This document shows positions 1 to 9,926 of a stretch of 64,000 bases of DNA, one piece after another. Source of the DNA: Arenicola marina. Its lineage: Eukaryota > Annelida > Polychaeta > Arenicolidae. Below the pieces are notes generated by a model. It had not been told where the DNA came from, did not search any database, and saw nothing but the letters and a program-made list of their open reading frames with translations. Both the position numbers and the translations under genes were made by a program. Each line of letters begins with the position of its first letter. Position 1 is the stretch's first letter. The DNA is taken from contig OZ025248.1 of the NCBI GenBank assembly GCA_964019135.1, forward strand, positions 42,277,670 to 42,341,669. The letters are read 5' to 3'.

Positions 1-197
1 TCATGGTCGCTTCAGTTCCCGTATCTAGTTTCGTATGTCATTATTCATGCGTCCGAAAAAAAGTTGGGGGATTCAAGCTGTAAATTGGAATCCGATTATG
101 GTTGAATAAAATTATTTTTCTAAAAATAGACTCTTCTGTAATGAATCGGTTCAAATTGGGGACATGTAGCTGCCAACGTGAAGGCATTGACACTGGC

Positions 198-1328
198 GAC
201 TGGTATACAGCATGAAGACATTGTAACTGTCATCACTTATTAGTCTAACGAGTGGTATACAGCATGAAGACATTGTGACTGTCATCACTTATTAGTCTAA
301 CGAGTGGTATACAGCATGAAGACATTGTAACTGTCATCACTTATTAGTCTAACGAGTGGTATACAGCATGAAGACATTGTAACTGTCATCACTTATTAGT
401 CTAACGAGTGGTATACAGCATGAAGACATTGTAACTGTCATCACTTATTAGTCTAACGAGTGGTATACAGCATGAAGGCATTGTAACTGTCATCACTTAT
501 TAGTCTAACGAGTGGTATACAGCATGAAGACATTGTAACTGTCATCACTTATTAGTCTAACGAGTGGTATACAGCATGAAGACATTGTAACTGTCATCAC
601 TTATTAGTCTAACGAGTGGTATACAGCATGAAGACATTGTAACTGTCATCACTTATTAGTCTAACGAGTGGTATACAGCATGAAGACATTGTAACTGTCA
701 TCACTTATTAGTCTAACGAGTGGTATACAGCATGAAGACATTGTAACTGTCATCACTTATTAGTCTAACGAGTGGTATACAGCATGAAGACATTGTAACT
801 GTTATCACTTATTAGTCTAACGAGTGGTATACAGCATGAAGACATTGTAACTGTCATCACTTATTAGTCTAACGAGTGGTATACAGCATGAAGACATTGT
901 AACTGTCATCACTTATTAGTCTAACGAGTGGTATACAGCATGAAGACATTGTAACTGTCATCACTTATTAGTCTAACGAGTGGTATACAGCATGAAGACA
1001 TTGTAACTGTCATCACTTATTAGTCTAACGAGTGGTATACAGCATGAAGACATTGTAACTGTTATCACTTATTAGTCTAACGAGTGGTATACAGCATGAA
1101 GACATTGTAACTGTCATCACTTATTAGTCTAACGAGTGGTATACAGCATGAAGACATTGTAACTGTCATCACTTATTAGTCTAACGAGTGGTATACAGCA
1201 TGAAGACATTGTAACTGTTATCACTTATTAGTCTAACGAGTGGTATACAGCATGAAGACATTGTAACTGTCATCACTGATTAGTCTAACGAGGGGTATAC
1301 AGCATGAAGACATTGTAACTGTCATCAC
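198..1328. repeat. 52-bp tandem array, about 21.7 copies
   Basis: Unit starts recur every 52 bases (198, 250, 302, 354 and so on to 1290). Each unit carries GTGGTATACAGCATGAAG near its start and TCACTTATTAGTCTAAC at its end. Copies are nearly identical. Variants are a G at about 277, GAAGGC for GAAGAC near 475, and GTTATC for GTCATC near 802, 1062 and 1218. The first copy begins imperfectly (GACTGG) and the last breaks off at TCACCG. High homogeneity suggests recent amplification or ongoing gene conversion. The sequence is unrelated to the 52-bp unit at the right end of the window. Confidence 0.97.
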
Positions 1329-1344
1329 CGACCACACCACTGTA

Positions 1345-1525
1345 TCGGGTATGCCATCTCTACCCTGTTATTGAAAACCATGATCTATTGGGTATGCCAT
1401 CTCTACCCGGTCTATGAATGACCTGATCTGTCGGGTATGACATCTCTACCCGGTCTATGAATGCCCTGATCTGTCGGGTATGACATCTCGGACCCGGTAT
1501 ATGAATTAATACCCTGATCTGTCCA
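1345..1525. repeat. 43-bp tandem block, about 4 copies
   Basis: GGGTATG starts recur at 1347, 1390, 1433 and 1476, a 43-bp period. Core words are CATCTCTACCCGGTCTATGAA and CCTGATCTGTC. The unit is the same family as the 44-bp block at 2050-2449, with one base fewer (CTCTACC against CTCGTACC). The last copy is more diverged. Confidence 0.9.
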
Positions 1526-2049
1526 CGTGTACGCGCCTTCTCCATGAATACGCTGGTGTATGTCTGTCTTACCAAGTCGCCTGCGTTCCGCCATGCGTAA
1601 TGCCTGCTGTGGCTTTCATTATCACCATCTAATTCTACGTCATGTGCCTCTGATAATTGGCCGCATCGTTTGCCCCGGTAGTATCACGTGACAAGTCTCT
1701 TCTACACCAACACCCGCCAGGTGGTGTTGTTTAGTAATTGCTGGTATTGTAAGTTCAAGGTCAAGGCGTGTTGGAGCCTGTAACCCGATATCCCGTGGCC
1801 GCCGTGGCTCCCCAAGGCTTCCAACCACGCCCCCCCCCCACACACCTCCTCACTCCCCCGCCAGACGGCGCAGATGCAGCCCATCTAGCTGAAGATCCAC
1901 CATGTCACACATCGCGGTCAGATCACCATATCAACCAACATCTCGTTTGGATCTCGGAAATAAGCGGGCATGCGTTCCATATCGGCTCAGGTGACCAATG
2001 ACCGAGGAAAAAATGGACAAGCGTCCTACATAGTTATACATTACTCGCT
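1526..2049. other. Gene-free stretch between two related repeat blocks
   Basis: Single-copy-looking DNA with a C-rich patch around 1828-1862. Only short open frames of 60-77 codons cross it, on both strands, and none resembles a family I know. No terminal inverted repeats or target-site duplications are evident, so I cannot say it is an insertion, although related arrays lie on both sides. Confidence 0.5.
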
Positions 2050-2449
2050 ATCAGGTATGGCATCTCGTACCCCGTCTATGAATGCCTTGATGTATCGGGT
2101 ATGACATCTCGTACCCGGTCTATGAATGCCCTGATCTATCGGGTATGGCGTCTCGTATCCGGTCTATGAATGCCCTGATCTATCGGGTATGGCATCTCGT
2201 ACCCGGTCTATGAATACCTTGATGTATCGGGTATGGCAACTCGTATCCGGTCTATGAATGCCCTGATCTATCGGGTATGGCGTCTCGTATCCGGTCTATG
2301 AATGCCGTGATCTATCGGGTATGGCATCTCGTACCCGGTCTATGAATACCTTGATGTATCGGGTATGGCAACTCGTATCCGGTCTATGAATGCCCTGATC
2401 TATCGGGTATGGCGTCTCGTATCCGGTCTGTGAATACCTTGATGTATTG
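2050..2449. repeat. 44-bp tandem block with a three-unit higher-order repeat
   Basis: GGTATG starts recur at 2054, 2098 and 2142, a 44-bp period, for about nine copies. Subtypes differ by GGCATCTCGTACC, GGCAACTCGTATCC and GGCGTCTCGTATCC, and by CTTGATGTATC or CCTGATCTATC. From about 2186 the three subtypes recur in order, a 132-bp higher-order repeat. The array stops at 2450, exactly where a hAT-like terminus begins. Confidence 0.93.
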
Positions 2450-2450
2450 G

Positions 2451-2650
2451 CAGGGTTCCCACAGGTCAGGGAAATCAGGGAAAATGGTGAAAAAATATTC
2501 CCTGCAGGGAAAAATCAGGGAATTTCATTTTCCAGCCAAAATCAGGGAAAAATCAGGGAATTTCAGAAACCAAGATTGCATTTTGGCCACTGTTCAATCC
2601 CAGTCACTACTAATATCTAGAAGGTTATGACTTCCCTGTCTTATATGGTT
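2451..2650 (+). mobile_element. hAT-like transposon terminus, partial
   Basis: The segment begins CAGGGTTCCCAC; the CAGGG start is typical of hAT terminal inverted repeats. It is followed by about six subterminal TCAGGGAA or CAGGGAAA words in 130 bases, as expected of hAT subterminal transposase-binding motifs. I see no matching right end (GGGAACCCTG) downstream and no transposase, so this is one end only: a truncated copy or a decayed MITE. The right boundary is a guess. The family assignment rests on the terminus and the motif pattern alone. Confidence 0.4.
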
Positions 2651-2654
2651 AATA

Positions 2655-2846
2655 ATATCCCAAAAAGTAAATGGTTATGGGCCTGATCTTGTATACCCCA
2701 AAAAGTAAATGGTAATGGGCCTGATCTTGTATATCCCAAAAAGTAAATGGTAATGGGCCTGATCTTGTATATCCCAAAAAGTAAATGGTTATGGGCCTGA
2801 TCTTGTATATCCCAAAAAGTAAATGGTTATGGGCCTGATCTTGTAT
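2655..2846. repeat. 38-bp tandem array, 5 copies
   Basis: CCCAAAAAGTAAATGG recurs from 2659 and 2697 at a 38-bp period, with GGGCCTGATCTTGTATA in each unit. Differences are single bases (GGTTATGG or GGTAATGG; TATCCC or TACCCC). Confidence 0.95.
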
Positions 2847-2849
2847 AAT

Positions 2850-4977
2850 TATGCAATGGCATGTATGACAGAAGTTCTTTTGCTATCATTTATGTTCACG
2901 CTTTAAGACTCTCACTGCATTAAGACCTGAATTTTGAAGAAAACATTCTTTACATGTCTATAATTAAAGAGTGTGCTTGAAGCCCAAACGGATTTGAGCA
3001 ACCTTGGTCTTAGAGCTTTTTCTTAATTGTGGCTTTGTTCACAGAATACAATTTGGCTTTTTTTGTTGTGTTGTACGAGGTGTGTTGCATTTAAATGTAT
3101 TCCAACCAGAAATATTGCAGTTGTCAGGGTTAGCACACAGTTATATTTTTAGATATAAATATTATTTTGTCTTGCGAATTCTAAGGATGTGGTTATAACT
3201 GTGTGCCAACTAAGTAAGTCAAGAATCCTGTTATGTTCCTCGCATTGCTCTGGTGATTCATGTGGTACAAACTTTGTTCCCAAGCAAAACGTCACATTCC
3301 TCCTTGAACTAAGTTATGAGAGTTAATGAATTTTAATTGATCTGGCGGTCTGTAAACAATAGAAAGTGTCCACTTTTGCTCACACACATAATCCTTAATA
3401 ATATTTTAAAAAGAGGGCTAAATGAGACATTGAGACCCGCGGGGAGTTCTTACTTTATGGGTGGGGGGTCCGCGGTAAAGCCCCCTTTTCACAGCCAAAA
3501 TCTGCACGGAAGGGGTATTTTTCATGCAGAAACCCGCTATGTGAACGCACATTTTCAGCACCCCCCTCCCTAGGCGCAGGTTTTAAAATATCCGCATCAA
3601 ATCAAGTGCGTTCGTTCGCATTTGTATATTTCCCTAGCAAAAATACAAATAAATACAAAAATACAAAAAAAAGGTTCTCGATGGCCGAGTTTAATTTTAC
3701 AGGTACATTCCTTTACCACCAAGATGGGTCTATTGCAGTAAATAAAGTCTGAATTAGTAAAAAAAAAATGATCTCTCATGAAAACCTAACATAATTTCCG
3801 TTCGATATAATTGTCTCATCAACCAACTATTTTTTATATTGGGTTCGACATCATCCCATTATTCTTTAACCAAGTTGCATTTATAAAAAAAATGTCTGGT
3901 GGTATCTGGCTAGTTGCATACTTTAGATAGACGTGTTCCTTATGTGTGACTATTAGTTGGATAAATGTTATGGAGTATTCTCCATTGCAGCGAAATTAAC
4001 TGCGTTTCCTTAGTGACCAGGCAAGCTTCAAAATTTGTCTGAGCTGGTTGAACATGTATCTGTAACAAAGCTTTTCTCTTAAGATGAGTACGAATATGCT
4101 TCGTCGATATAGAAAAAAAAACAGTTTAACTATCCCTTGACATTAAAGTTGACTTTCCTTCAATAGACCGCAGTCCTCTCCTCACGACAATTAACTCGAA
4201 ATGAGTTCGCGGACAGTTGCATTGTCGTCACCGAGACAGATGTCCAAGCACAATCTAAGTAATTCATTCCATAAAATGATGGGAATTTATTCGGCACCTC
4301 TTAGCTGTAGCTGTAGCTGGCAACATGACTCCTACTTTTAAAACTACTTTTAAACAGCAATAACCCGAGACATATGTAAAAGCAATAATATAAAGGAATA
4401 ACGCTCCAGATGGAATTGTTTGTTGAGTTTTTTTTATCAATTTACATGCAAACGCAAGTTAAAAGTGAATCATGTTAAACATCTTGAGACCACCATTATC
4501 TAGGTCCTGAATAAGGACGTCTATCTTGACATGTCCTTTTATAATTTTCAGATCGATGGCGCAATAATGTTGAAAATAGCCGTATAAAGTTTCATTGTCG
4601 AACGGCGACAAATCAGGGGATTAGAACCCGTTCCAAAGTAGATTTAATGCCACTTTGTATCGAAAGCCCTCCTTCTTTTTCTCTCTAACCTTCTTGGCTT
4701 AGCTTTACCCCGCTACATATCTGCCTAAAAGTGGCTTTCCAGCTGAACTAAATGACTTGTTTGCTTATATAGCAACATCATATTAGCTTTCTAGGAAAAG
4801 ACTCAGATGCTCAAGCCTAGCTTTCGTCCCTTGGTCACTGACTGTGTCTTTCTCTGTGCTGACCAAACATAATAAGTCTATCCGCTTCAGCCAGCAATAG
4901 CATTGGTTGGTGGGCTTTAATTGTGTGTTCCATTCACCGGCATGGTGGCCAGTCTCAGCGAGAGCCTGACTTAGCAG
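2850..4977. other. Gene-free AT-rich stretch
   Basis: About 2.1 kb of mostly AT-rich DNA. The longest open frames are 60-78 codons (3004-3198 plus, 3337-3573 plus, 3597-3779 minus). They have no recognisable domain and no convincing codon signal. A GC-richer patch lies at about 3436-3575. I see no complete mobile element, tRNA or promoter. Confidence 0.55.
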
Positions 4978-4990
4978 TTCTACTTAAACA

Positions 4991-5170
4991 CATGGGGACC
5001 TCCATGGTGTACTGGTCAGCGCACTAGACCGCAGATCAATATATGTTGTTGGTTCGAATCTCGGCCAGACACCTAAGGTGGAACATATTTCATCCATTCG
5101 TCTTGCATCCTCCTTGGTTCCTTCGCCCCCTATGTGCCCAAAAGCGGCCTAAAACACCATGTCATTTCAC
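4991..5170 (+). mobile_element. tRNA-derived SINE, complete, 180 bp
   Basis: A perfect 13-bp direct repeat, TTCTACTTAAACA, flanks the element at 4978-4990 and 5171-5183. This is a target-site duplication of the length usual for LINE-mediated insertion. The head carries an RNA polymerase III A box (TGGTGTACTGG, 5005-5015) and B box (GGTTCGAATCT, 5051-5061), 35 bases apart. The tRNA cloverleaf is degenerate; the anticodon region (GACCGCAGATC) could come from a Cys(GCA)-type tRNA, which is uncertain. The body is about 110 bases with no coding potential. The words AGCGCACTAGAC and GCAGATC recur in the remnant near 21304-21332. The 23-bp array begins only 28 bases after the right duplication. Confidence 0.85.
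5005..5061 (+). promoter_or_regulatory. Internal RNA polymerase III promoter of the SINE
   Basis: The A box at 5005-5015 matches TRGYNNARNNG at 10 of 11 positions. The B box at 5051-5061 matches GGTTCGANNCC at 10 of 11. Their spacing is close to that of a type I tRNA gene. Present activity cannot be judged. Confidence 0.7.
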
Positions 5171-5210
5171 TTCTACTTAAACAGAGCCCGCCTTGGCTCC
5201 ACTTCACTCC

Positions 5211-7413
5211 CGTTCACGGTATGGATAGATGCCCGCTCACGGTATGGATAGATAGATGCCCGCTCACGGCATAGATAGATGTCCGCTCACGGTATGGATA
5301 GAAGAGCGCTCACGGTATAGATAGATGTCCGCTCACGGTATGGATAGATGTCCGCTCACGGTATGGATAGATGTCCGCTCACGGTATAGATAGATGTCTG
5401 CTCACGGTATAGATAGATGTCAGCTCACGGTAGGGATAGATGCCCCCTCACGTTATGGATAGATGTCCGCGCACGGTATGGATAGATGTCCGCGCACGGT
5501 TTGGATAGATGTCCGCTCACGGTATGGAAAGATGCCCGATCACGGTATAAATAGATGCCCGCTCACGTTATAGATAGATGTCCGCTCACGGTATAGATAG
5601 ATGCCCGCTCACGGTATGGATAGATGGCCGCTCACGGTATAGATAGACATATGTTCGCTCACGGTATGGATAGATGTCCGCTCACGGTATGGAAAGATGC
5701 CCGATTACGGTATAAATAGATGCCCGCTCACGGTATAGATAGATGTCCGCTCACGGTATGGATGGATGCCCGCTCACGGTATGGATAGATACCCGCTCAC
5801 GGTATGGATAGATGCCCGCTTACGGTATGGATAGATGTCCGCTCACGGTATGGCTAGATAGATGCCCGCTCACGGTATGGATAGATGCCCACTCACGCTA
5901 TGGCTGGATGCCCGTTCATGGTATAGATAGTTGTCCCTTCACGGTATGGCTAGATAGATGCTCGCTCACGGTAAAGATAGATGCCCGCTCACGGTATGGA
6001 TAGATGCCCGCTCACGGTATAGATAGACATATGTTCGCTCACGGTATGGATAGATGTCCGCTCACGGTATGGAAAGATGCCCGATTACGGTATAAATAGA
6101 TGCCCGCTCACGGTATAGATAGATGTCCGCTCACGGTATGGATAGATGTCCGCCCACGGTATGGAAAGATGCCCGATTACGGTATAAATAGGTGCCCGCT
6201 CACGATATAGATAGATGCCCGCTCACGGTATGGCTAGATGCCCGTTCACGGTATAGATAGTTGTCCGCTCACGGTATGGATAGCTGCCCGCTCACGGTAT
6301 GGATAGATAGATGTCCGCTCACGGTATGGATAGATGTCCGCTCACGGTATGGAAAGATGCCCGATTACGGTATAAATAGATGCCCGCTCACGGTATAGAT
6401 AGATGCCCGCTCACGGTATGGCTAGGTGCCCGTTCACGGTATAGATAGTTGTCCGCTCACGGTATGGATAGATGCCCGCTCACGGTATGGATAGATGCCC
6501 GCTCACGGTGTGGATAAATGCCCGTTCACGGTATAGATAGATGTCCGCTCTTAGTATGGATAGATAGATACCCGCTCATGGTATGTATAGATGCCCGCTC
6601 ACGGTATAGATAGACAGATGCCCGTTCACGGTATATATAGATGCCCGCTCACGGTATGGATAGATGCCCGCTCACGGTATGGCTAGATGCCCGTTCACGG
6701 TATAGATAGTTGTCCGATCACGGTATGGCTAGATAGATGCCCGCTTACGGTAAAGATAGATGCCCGCTCACGGTATGGATAGATGCCCGCTCACGGTATA
6801 GATAGATAGATGCCCGCTCACGGTATGGATAGATGCCCGTTCACGGCATAGATAGATGTCCGCTCACGGTATGGATAGATAGATGCCCGCTCACGGTATG
6901 GATAGATGCCCGCTCACGGTTTAGATAGACAGATGCCCGCTTACGGTATGGATAGATGCCCGCTCACGGTATAGATAGATGTCCGCTTACGGTATGGATA
7001 GATGTCCGCTCACGGTATGGATAGATGCCAGCTCACTGCATGGATATATAGATGCCCGCTGACGGTATGGATAGATGCCCGCTCACGGTATAGATAGATG
7101 CCCGCTCACGGTATGGATAGATGCCCGCTCACGGTATAGATAGATGCCCGCTCACGGTATAGATAGATGCCCGCTCACGGTATGGATAGATGCCCGCTCA
7201 CGGTATGGATAGATGCCCGCTCACGGTGCAGATAGATGCCCCCTCACGGTATGGATAGATGCCCGCTCACGGTATGGATAGATGCCCGCTCACGGTATGG
7301 ATAGATGCCCGCTCACGGTGCAGATAGATGCCCCCTCACGGTATAGATAGATGCCCGCTCACGGTATGGATAGATGCCCGCTCACGGTGCAGATAGATGC
7401 CCGTGGCGAGACA
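5211..7413. repeat. GATA-rich 23-bp minisatellite, about 95 copies
   Basis: The unit reads CACGGTATGGATAGATG followed by CCCGCT, with a 23-bp period (for example 7084 to 7107). Variants include GGTATAGATAG, TGTCCGCTC, GGAAAGATGCCCGATTAC, and 27-bp forms with an extra GATA. A composite block beginning AGATAGACATATGTTCGC occurs at 5641 and again at 6021, a 380-bp internal duplication. Units of the TATAGATAG type each hold an AGATAG GATA-factor consensus. Short open frames here are by-products of the repeat. Confidence 0.96.
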
Positions 7414-8404
7414 CAAGACGAGATGTGTAAGCATAGCTGGGGAAGAAAGAAGGGGGGATAGGTGCAACTTGAACTTGTTATTACCGACTGCCACTATGTA
7501 CATGCAATATCGACCGGTTTAAAGGCCGAAATTTCACCGCGCCGTCAGTCATTTGGCGTATAGAGGCTTTATGATGCCATGTTAAAGTTAGATTTTTTGA
7601 TATTTTTAGCGTCCAAACTGCTGGTTCGACTTGGATGCTAATTGACAAACATGATGTCAGTAACATTGGTACATATTCAAACACATATGGGTCATCTATC
7701 TACATTCATGTAGTCACAGCGATTTTTTTTATAATTTTGACAAGGTTAACATTTGATAATCCAATAACTCGAAACCTATAAATGTGAGCTAAAATCTGAA
7801 ACGACACTTCTTTTCCAAACAAACAAACAGACAATACTAATGGAGTTAGGCGGGAAAATGTGCTTCATGACCTTGACCTTTCTGTGGCCTTTACTTTGAA
7901 TGCGTGGCCTTGATCAATATAGTCTTCCGCGCCTTAAATACTAATGTTATGTCTCACGCAAGGTGTCTGACTAGGAGAAATTGAGATCATTTTCCCGCCA
8001 AAATTCTCTTGTAGGATTCCATGTTAAACTTCAGCAATTTTTGGCAGAAAAACTATTAGATTCTCTGAAAAATGTAAAGACGGGATACAAGGGAGTAGGC
8101 CCAATGCGTCAAATTAATTGAAACACGTGAACGTAGAACAATTTTCCCGATTTTTTTTTCAATGGTTAAGCGAATTTAACTAAAATCCTGTAACATGGAC
8201 CTTTGACCTACATTACCCATCTACGAAATTGATGGCCTAACAATGGCCTCTTTTGTAAGCTTTTGGTAAATTTGGGAGTCGATATCTTAAGGCATTCGAC
8301 ATATACTGAGCGGCGAGAGAGACAGACAGACAGCCTTGTTTACGGTGGTTTTGTCCTCAGCAGTAATCCCATCACAGCTATAGCCGCAGCCGTAGGCCTG
8401 TACC
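7414..8404. other. Gene-free stretch left of the MITE
   Basis: About 1 kb of AT-rich DNA. A 67-codon open frame on the minus strand (7481-7684) has no recognisable features. TGACCTTGA, a nuclear-receptor-type word, occurs at 7868-7876, and a GAGAGAGACAGACAGACAG run near 8315. No TIR-bounded element was found before 8411. Confidence 0.5.
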
Positions 8405-8410
8405 CTTATT

Positions 8411-8610
8411 AAGGCCCCAGAGGGGCTTTTTCGACACGGCGACACGGCGATTTTTAAAATCGACAACGCGACATTGGGGTTGTCTTAGAATCGACATGCG
8501 ACATAAGACTTAGCGACACGCGACATGGATCCTTTCTTAAAATCGACACGCGACATGGACCTTTTCTTAAAATCGACACGCGACATGGCTACTCCCCCCT
8601 CAGGGGCCTT
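8411..8610. mobile_element. MITE, 200 bp, with 15-bp TIRs and a 6-bp TSD
   Basis: The left end reads AAGGCCCCAGAGGGG. The reverse complement of the right end reads AAGGCCCCTGAGGGG, so the two match at 14 of 15 positions. CTTATT occurs immediately outside both ends, at 8405-8410 and 8611-8616, which I read as a 6-bp target-site duplication. No transposase is encoded. About 120 bases of the interior are a 30-bp minisatellite. I cannot name the superfamily: 6 bp does not fit TTAA, TA or 8-bp hAT insertion, and the left junction alone also contains TTAA. Confidence 0.75.
8469..8590. repeat. 30-bp minisatellite inside the MITE
   Basis: CGACAT words recur at 8469, 8499, 8521, 8551 and 8581: 30-bp steps except one of 22. 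The best copies read CGACACGCGACATGG followed by a T-rich part ending CTTAAAAT. The array lies wholly between the MITE ends, so it arose within the element or its source copy. Confidence 0.85.
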
Positions 8611-8689
8611 CTTATTCAGGGAGAGGCTGTTTTTGTTTTAGCCAAGCAGCTATTACCTCCTCAGCGGCGACCTGCATACAGCCAAGCCT

Positions 8690-8945
8690 TCCTTGTGGTT
8701 GTCAGTCCCAGGCCGGCGAGGAGGAGGGGGAGGGGCGGCCGACCCTCTACCACCCCCCGGCCGGGGGGGGGGCGTGGGGGGGTGCCGGGCAGCCGACCCT
8801 TTACCACACCTCCGGCCGGGGGGGGGGGGCGTGGGGGGGGCGCGGGCAGCCAACCCTCTACCACACTCTCGGCCATGAAGTGCGGGGGGAGGATGCGGGG
8901 GGCCGGGCGGCCAACCCTCTACTCCACCCCCTACCATGAAGTGGG
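8690..8945. repeat. G-run-rich 54-61-bp imperfect repeat, 4 copies
   Basis: The word ACCCTCTAC or ACCCTTTAC, preceded by CCG or CCA, recurs at about 8741, 8795, 8852 and 8913, giving spacings of 54, 57 and 61. Between them lie G runs of 7-12 bases and GCCGGGCRGCC. Length differences are mostly in the G runs. Several G tracts per unit make G-quadruplex formation plausible on the plus strand. Proline- and glycine-rich open frames here (up to 189 codons on the minus strand) follow from the low complexity. Confidence 0.85.
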
Positions 8946-9926
8946 AAGAACCGCACAGATGAGTAAAAGAAAAAGAGGTCGCCCCTTGTTGCCCTTCCTC
9001 CGAGTTGGAGAGATCTGAGGCACGTCCCTCCGCCCCCACTGTCCACTCGTCCTCTACTCGCTCGCATAAAGCTGGCAACAAAGTCAAAGTGCGGGTTAGG
9101 GCCTTGTGATCTCGTGATCCAGGCCATAAGCCTGTGAGGGCTGGTTCGACGTGAGTAGGGTACGAACCGCAGGACCCACACGGCCAGGCAGTCCTCCACT
9201 TCCGCATGACCTGCCGGCCCACCCGCGGTGTATTAGGGTACGGTGTGTCACTTCTTCCAAGAGGAGGGGACTATATGTATGGGGGTGTGGGGAGGGGGAG
9301 GAGGTGGGGCGAGGTTTGGTTTGTGTCTATGTGGGGAGAGGGATGAGGGGGGGGGGGGGCGCAGAAGAGGGAGTCCGGTTCCCCGGAAACAACCGTCGTA
9401 TATTCGGCCATGGTACTCAGGTACTGGGTTGTCATCTGTTGGTGTGTACTGCAGTACCATCGTGTCGGCCAACTCTACATCTACGTACCTTTTGCCCGGG
9501 TAACTTAACCGGCGATGACAAACTTAAGGATGCAACAGTGCAACAATTGAAAATCTTTTTGATTATTGTCCATATGTTATTGCTTTTTTAATTAAGACTC
9601 GATAGCAAGCTGGTTTGAGACTAGCGAACACGTGTCAATGACCACTTCGCTAACACCACCAACAATCATGCTTGGCGTTGGAAGCTGCGGGAATGATCCT
9701 TTGGTGAACCATTTCATACTTGTCGGCAAACGGTTTATACCCCGATACGGTGTATTGGTGAGGGTATTTCCAATGTCACCATTTTTTATCGCGAAGTACT
9801 AAGCCGAAACATAATTCATTTGTTACTGATTACAATTCATTGTTTTAACAGGGTAATTCCCGAATAACATCTCGTGGCTTTACGTGCCGTGTGTTCTGGA
9901 CTGTTAGCGCCTGTCACATCCGGGCA
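8946..9926. other. Gene-free stretch with a 13-G run
   Basis: Moderately GC-rich to about 9370, then AT-richer. A run of 13 G lies at 9347-9359. An open frame of 146 codons (9151-9591 plus) crosses the G-rich part, but its product is low-complexity and unrecognisable, and other frames are open there too. No splice-bounded exon or RNA gene could be supported. Confidence 0.5.

Noticed and set aside
4991..5061. A functional tRNA gene at the SINE head
   Set aside because: The anticodon and acceptor stems do not pair properly; the 13-bp duplications place it within a longer inserted element.
1755..7876. TCAAGGTCA nuclear-receptor half-sites at 1755-1763 (plus) and 7868-7876 (minus)
   Set aside because: A 9-base word is expected about 0.5 times in a window this long on both strands, so two isolated hits carry little weight.
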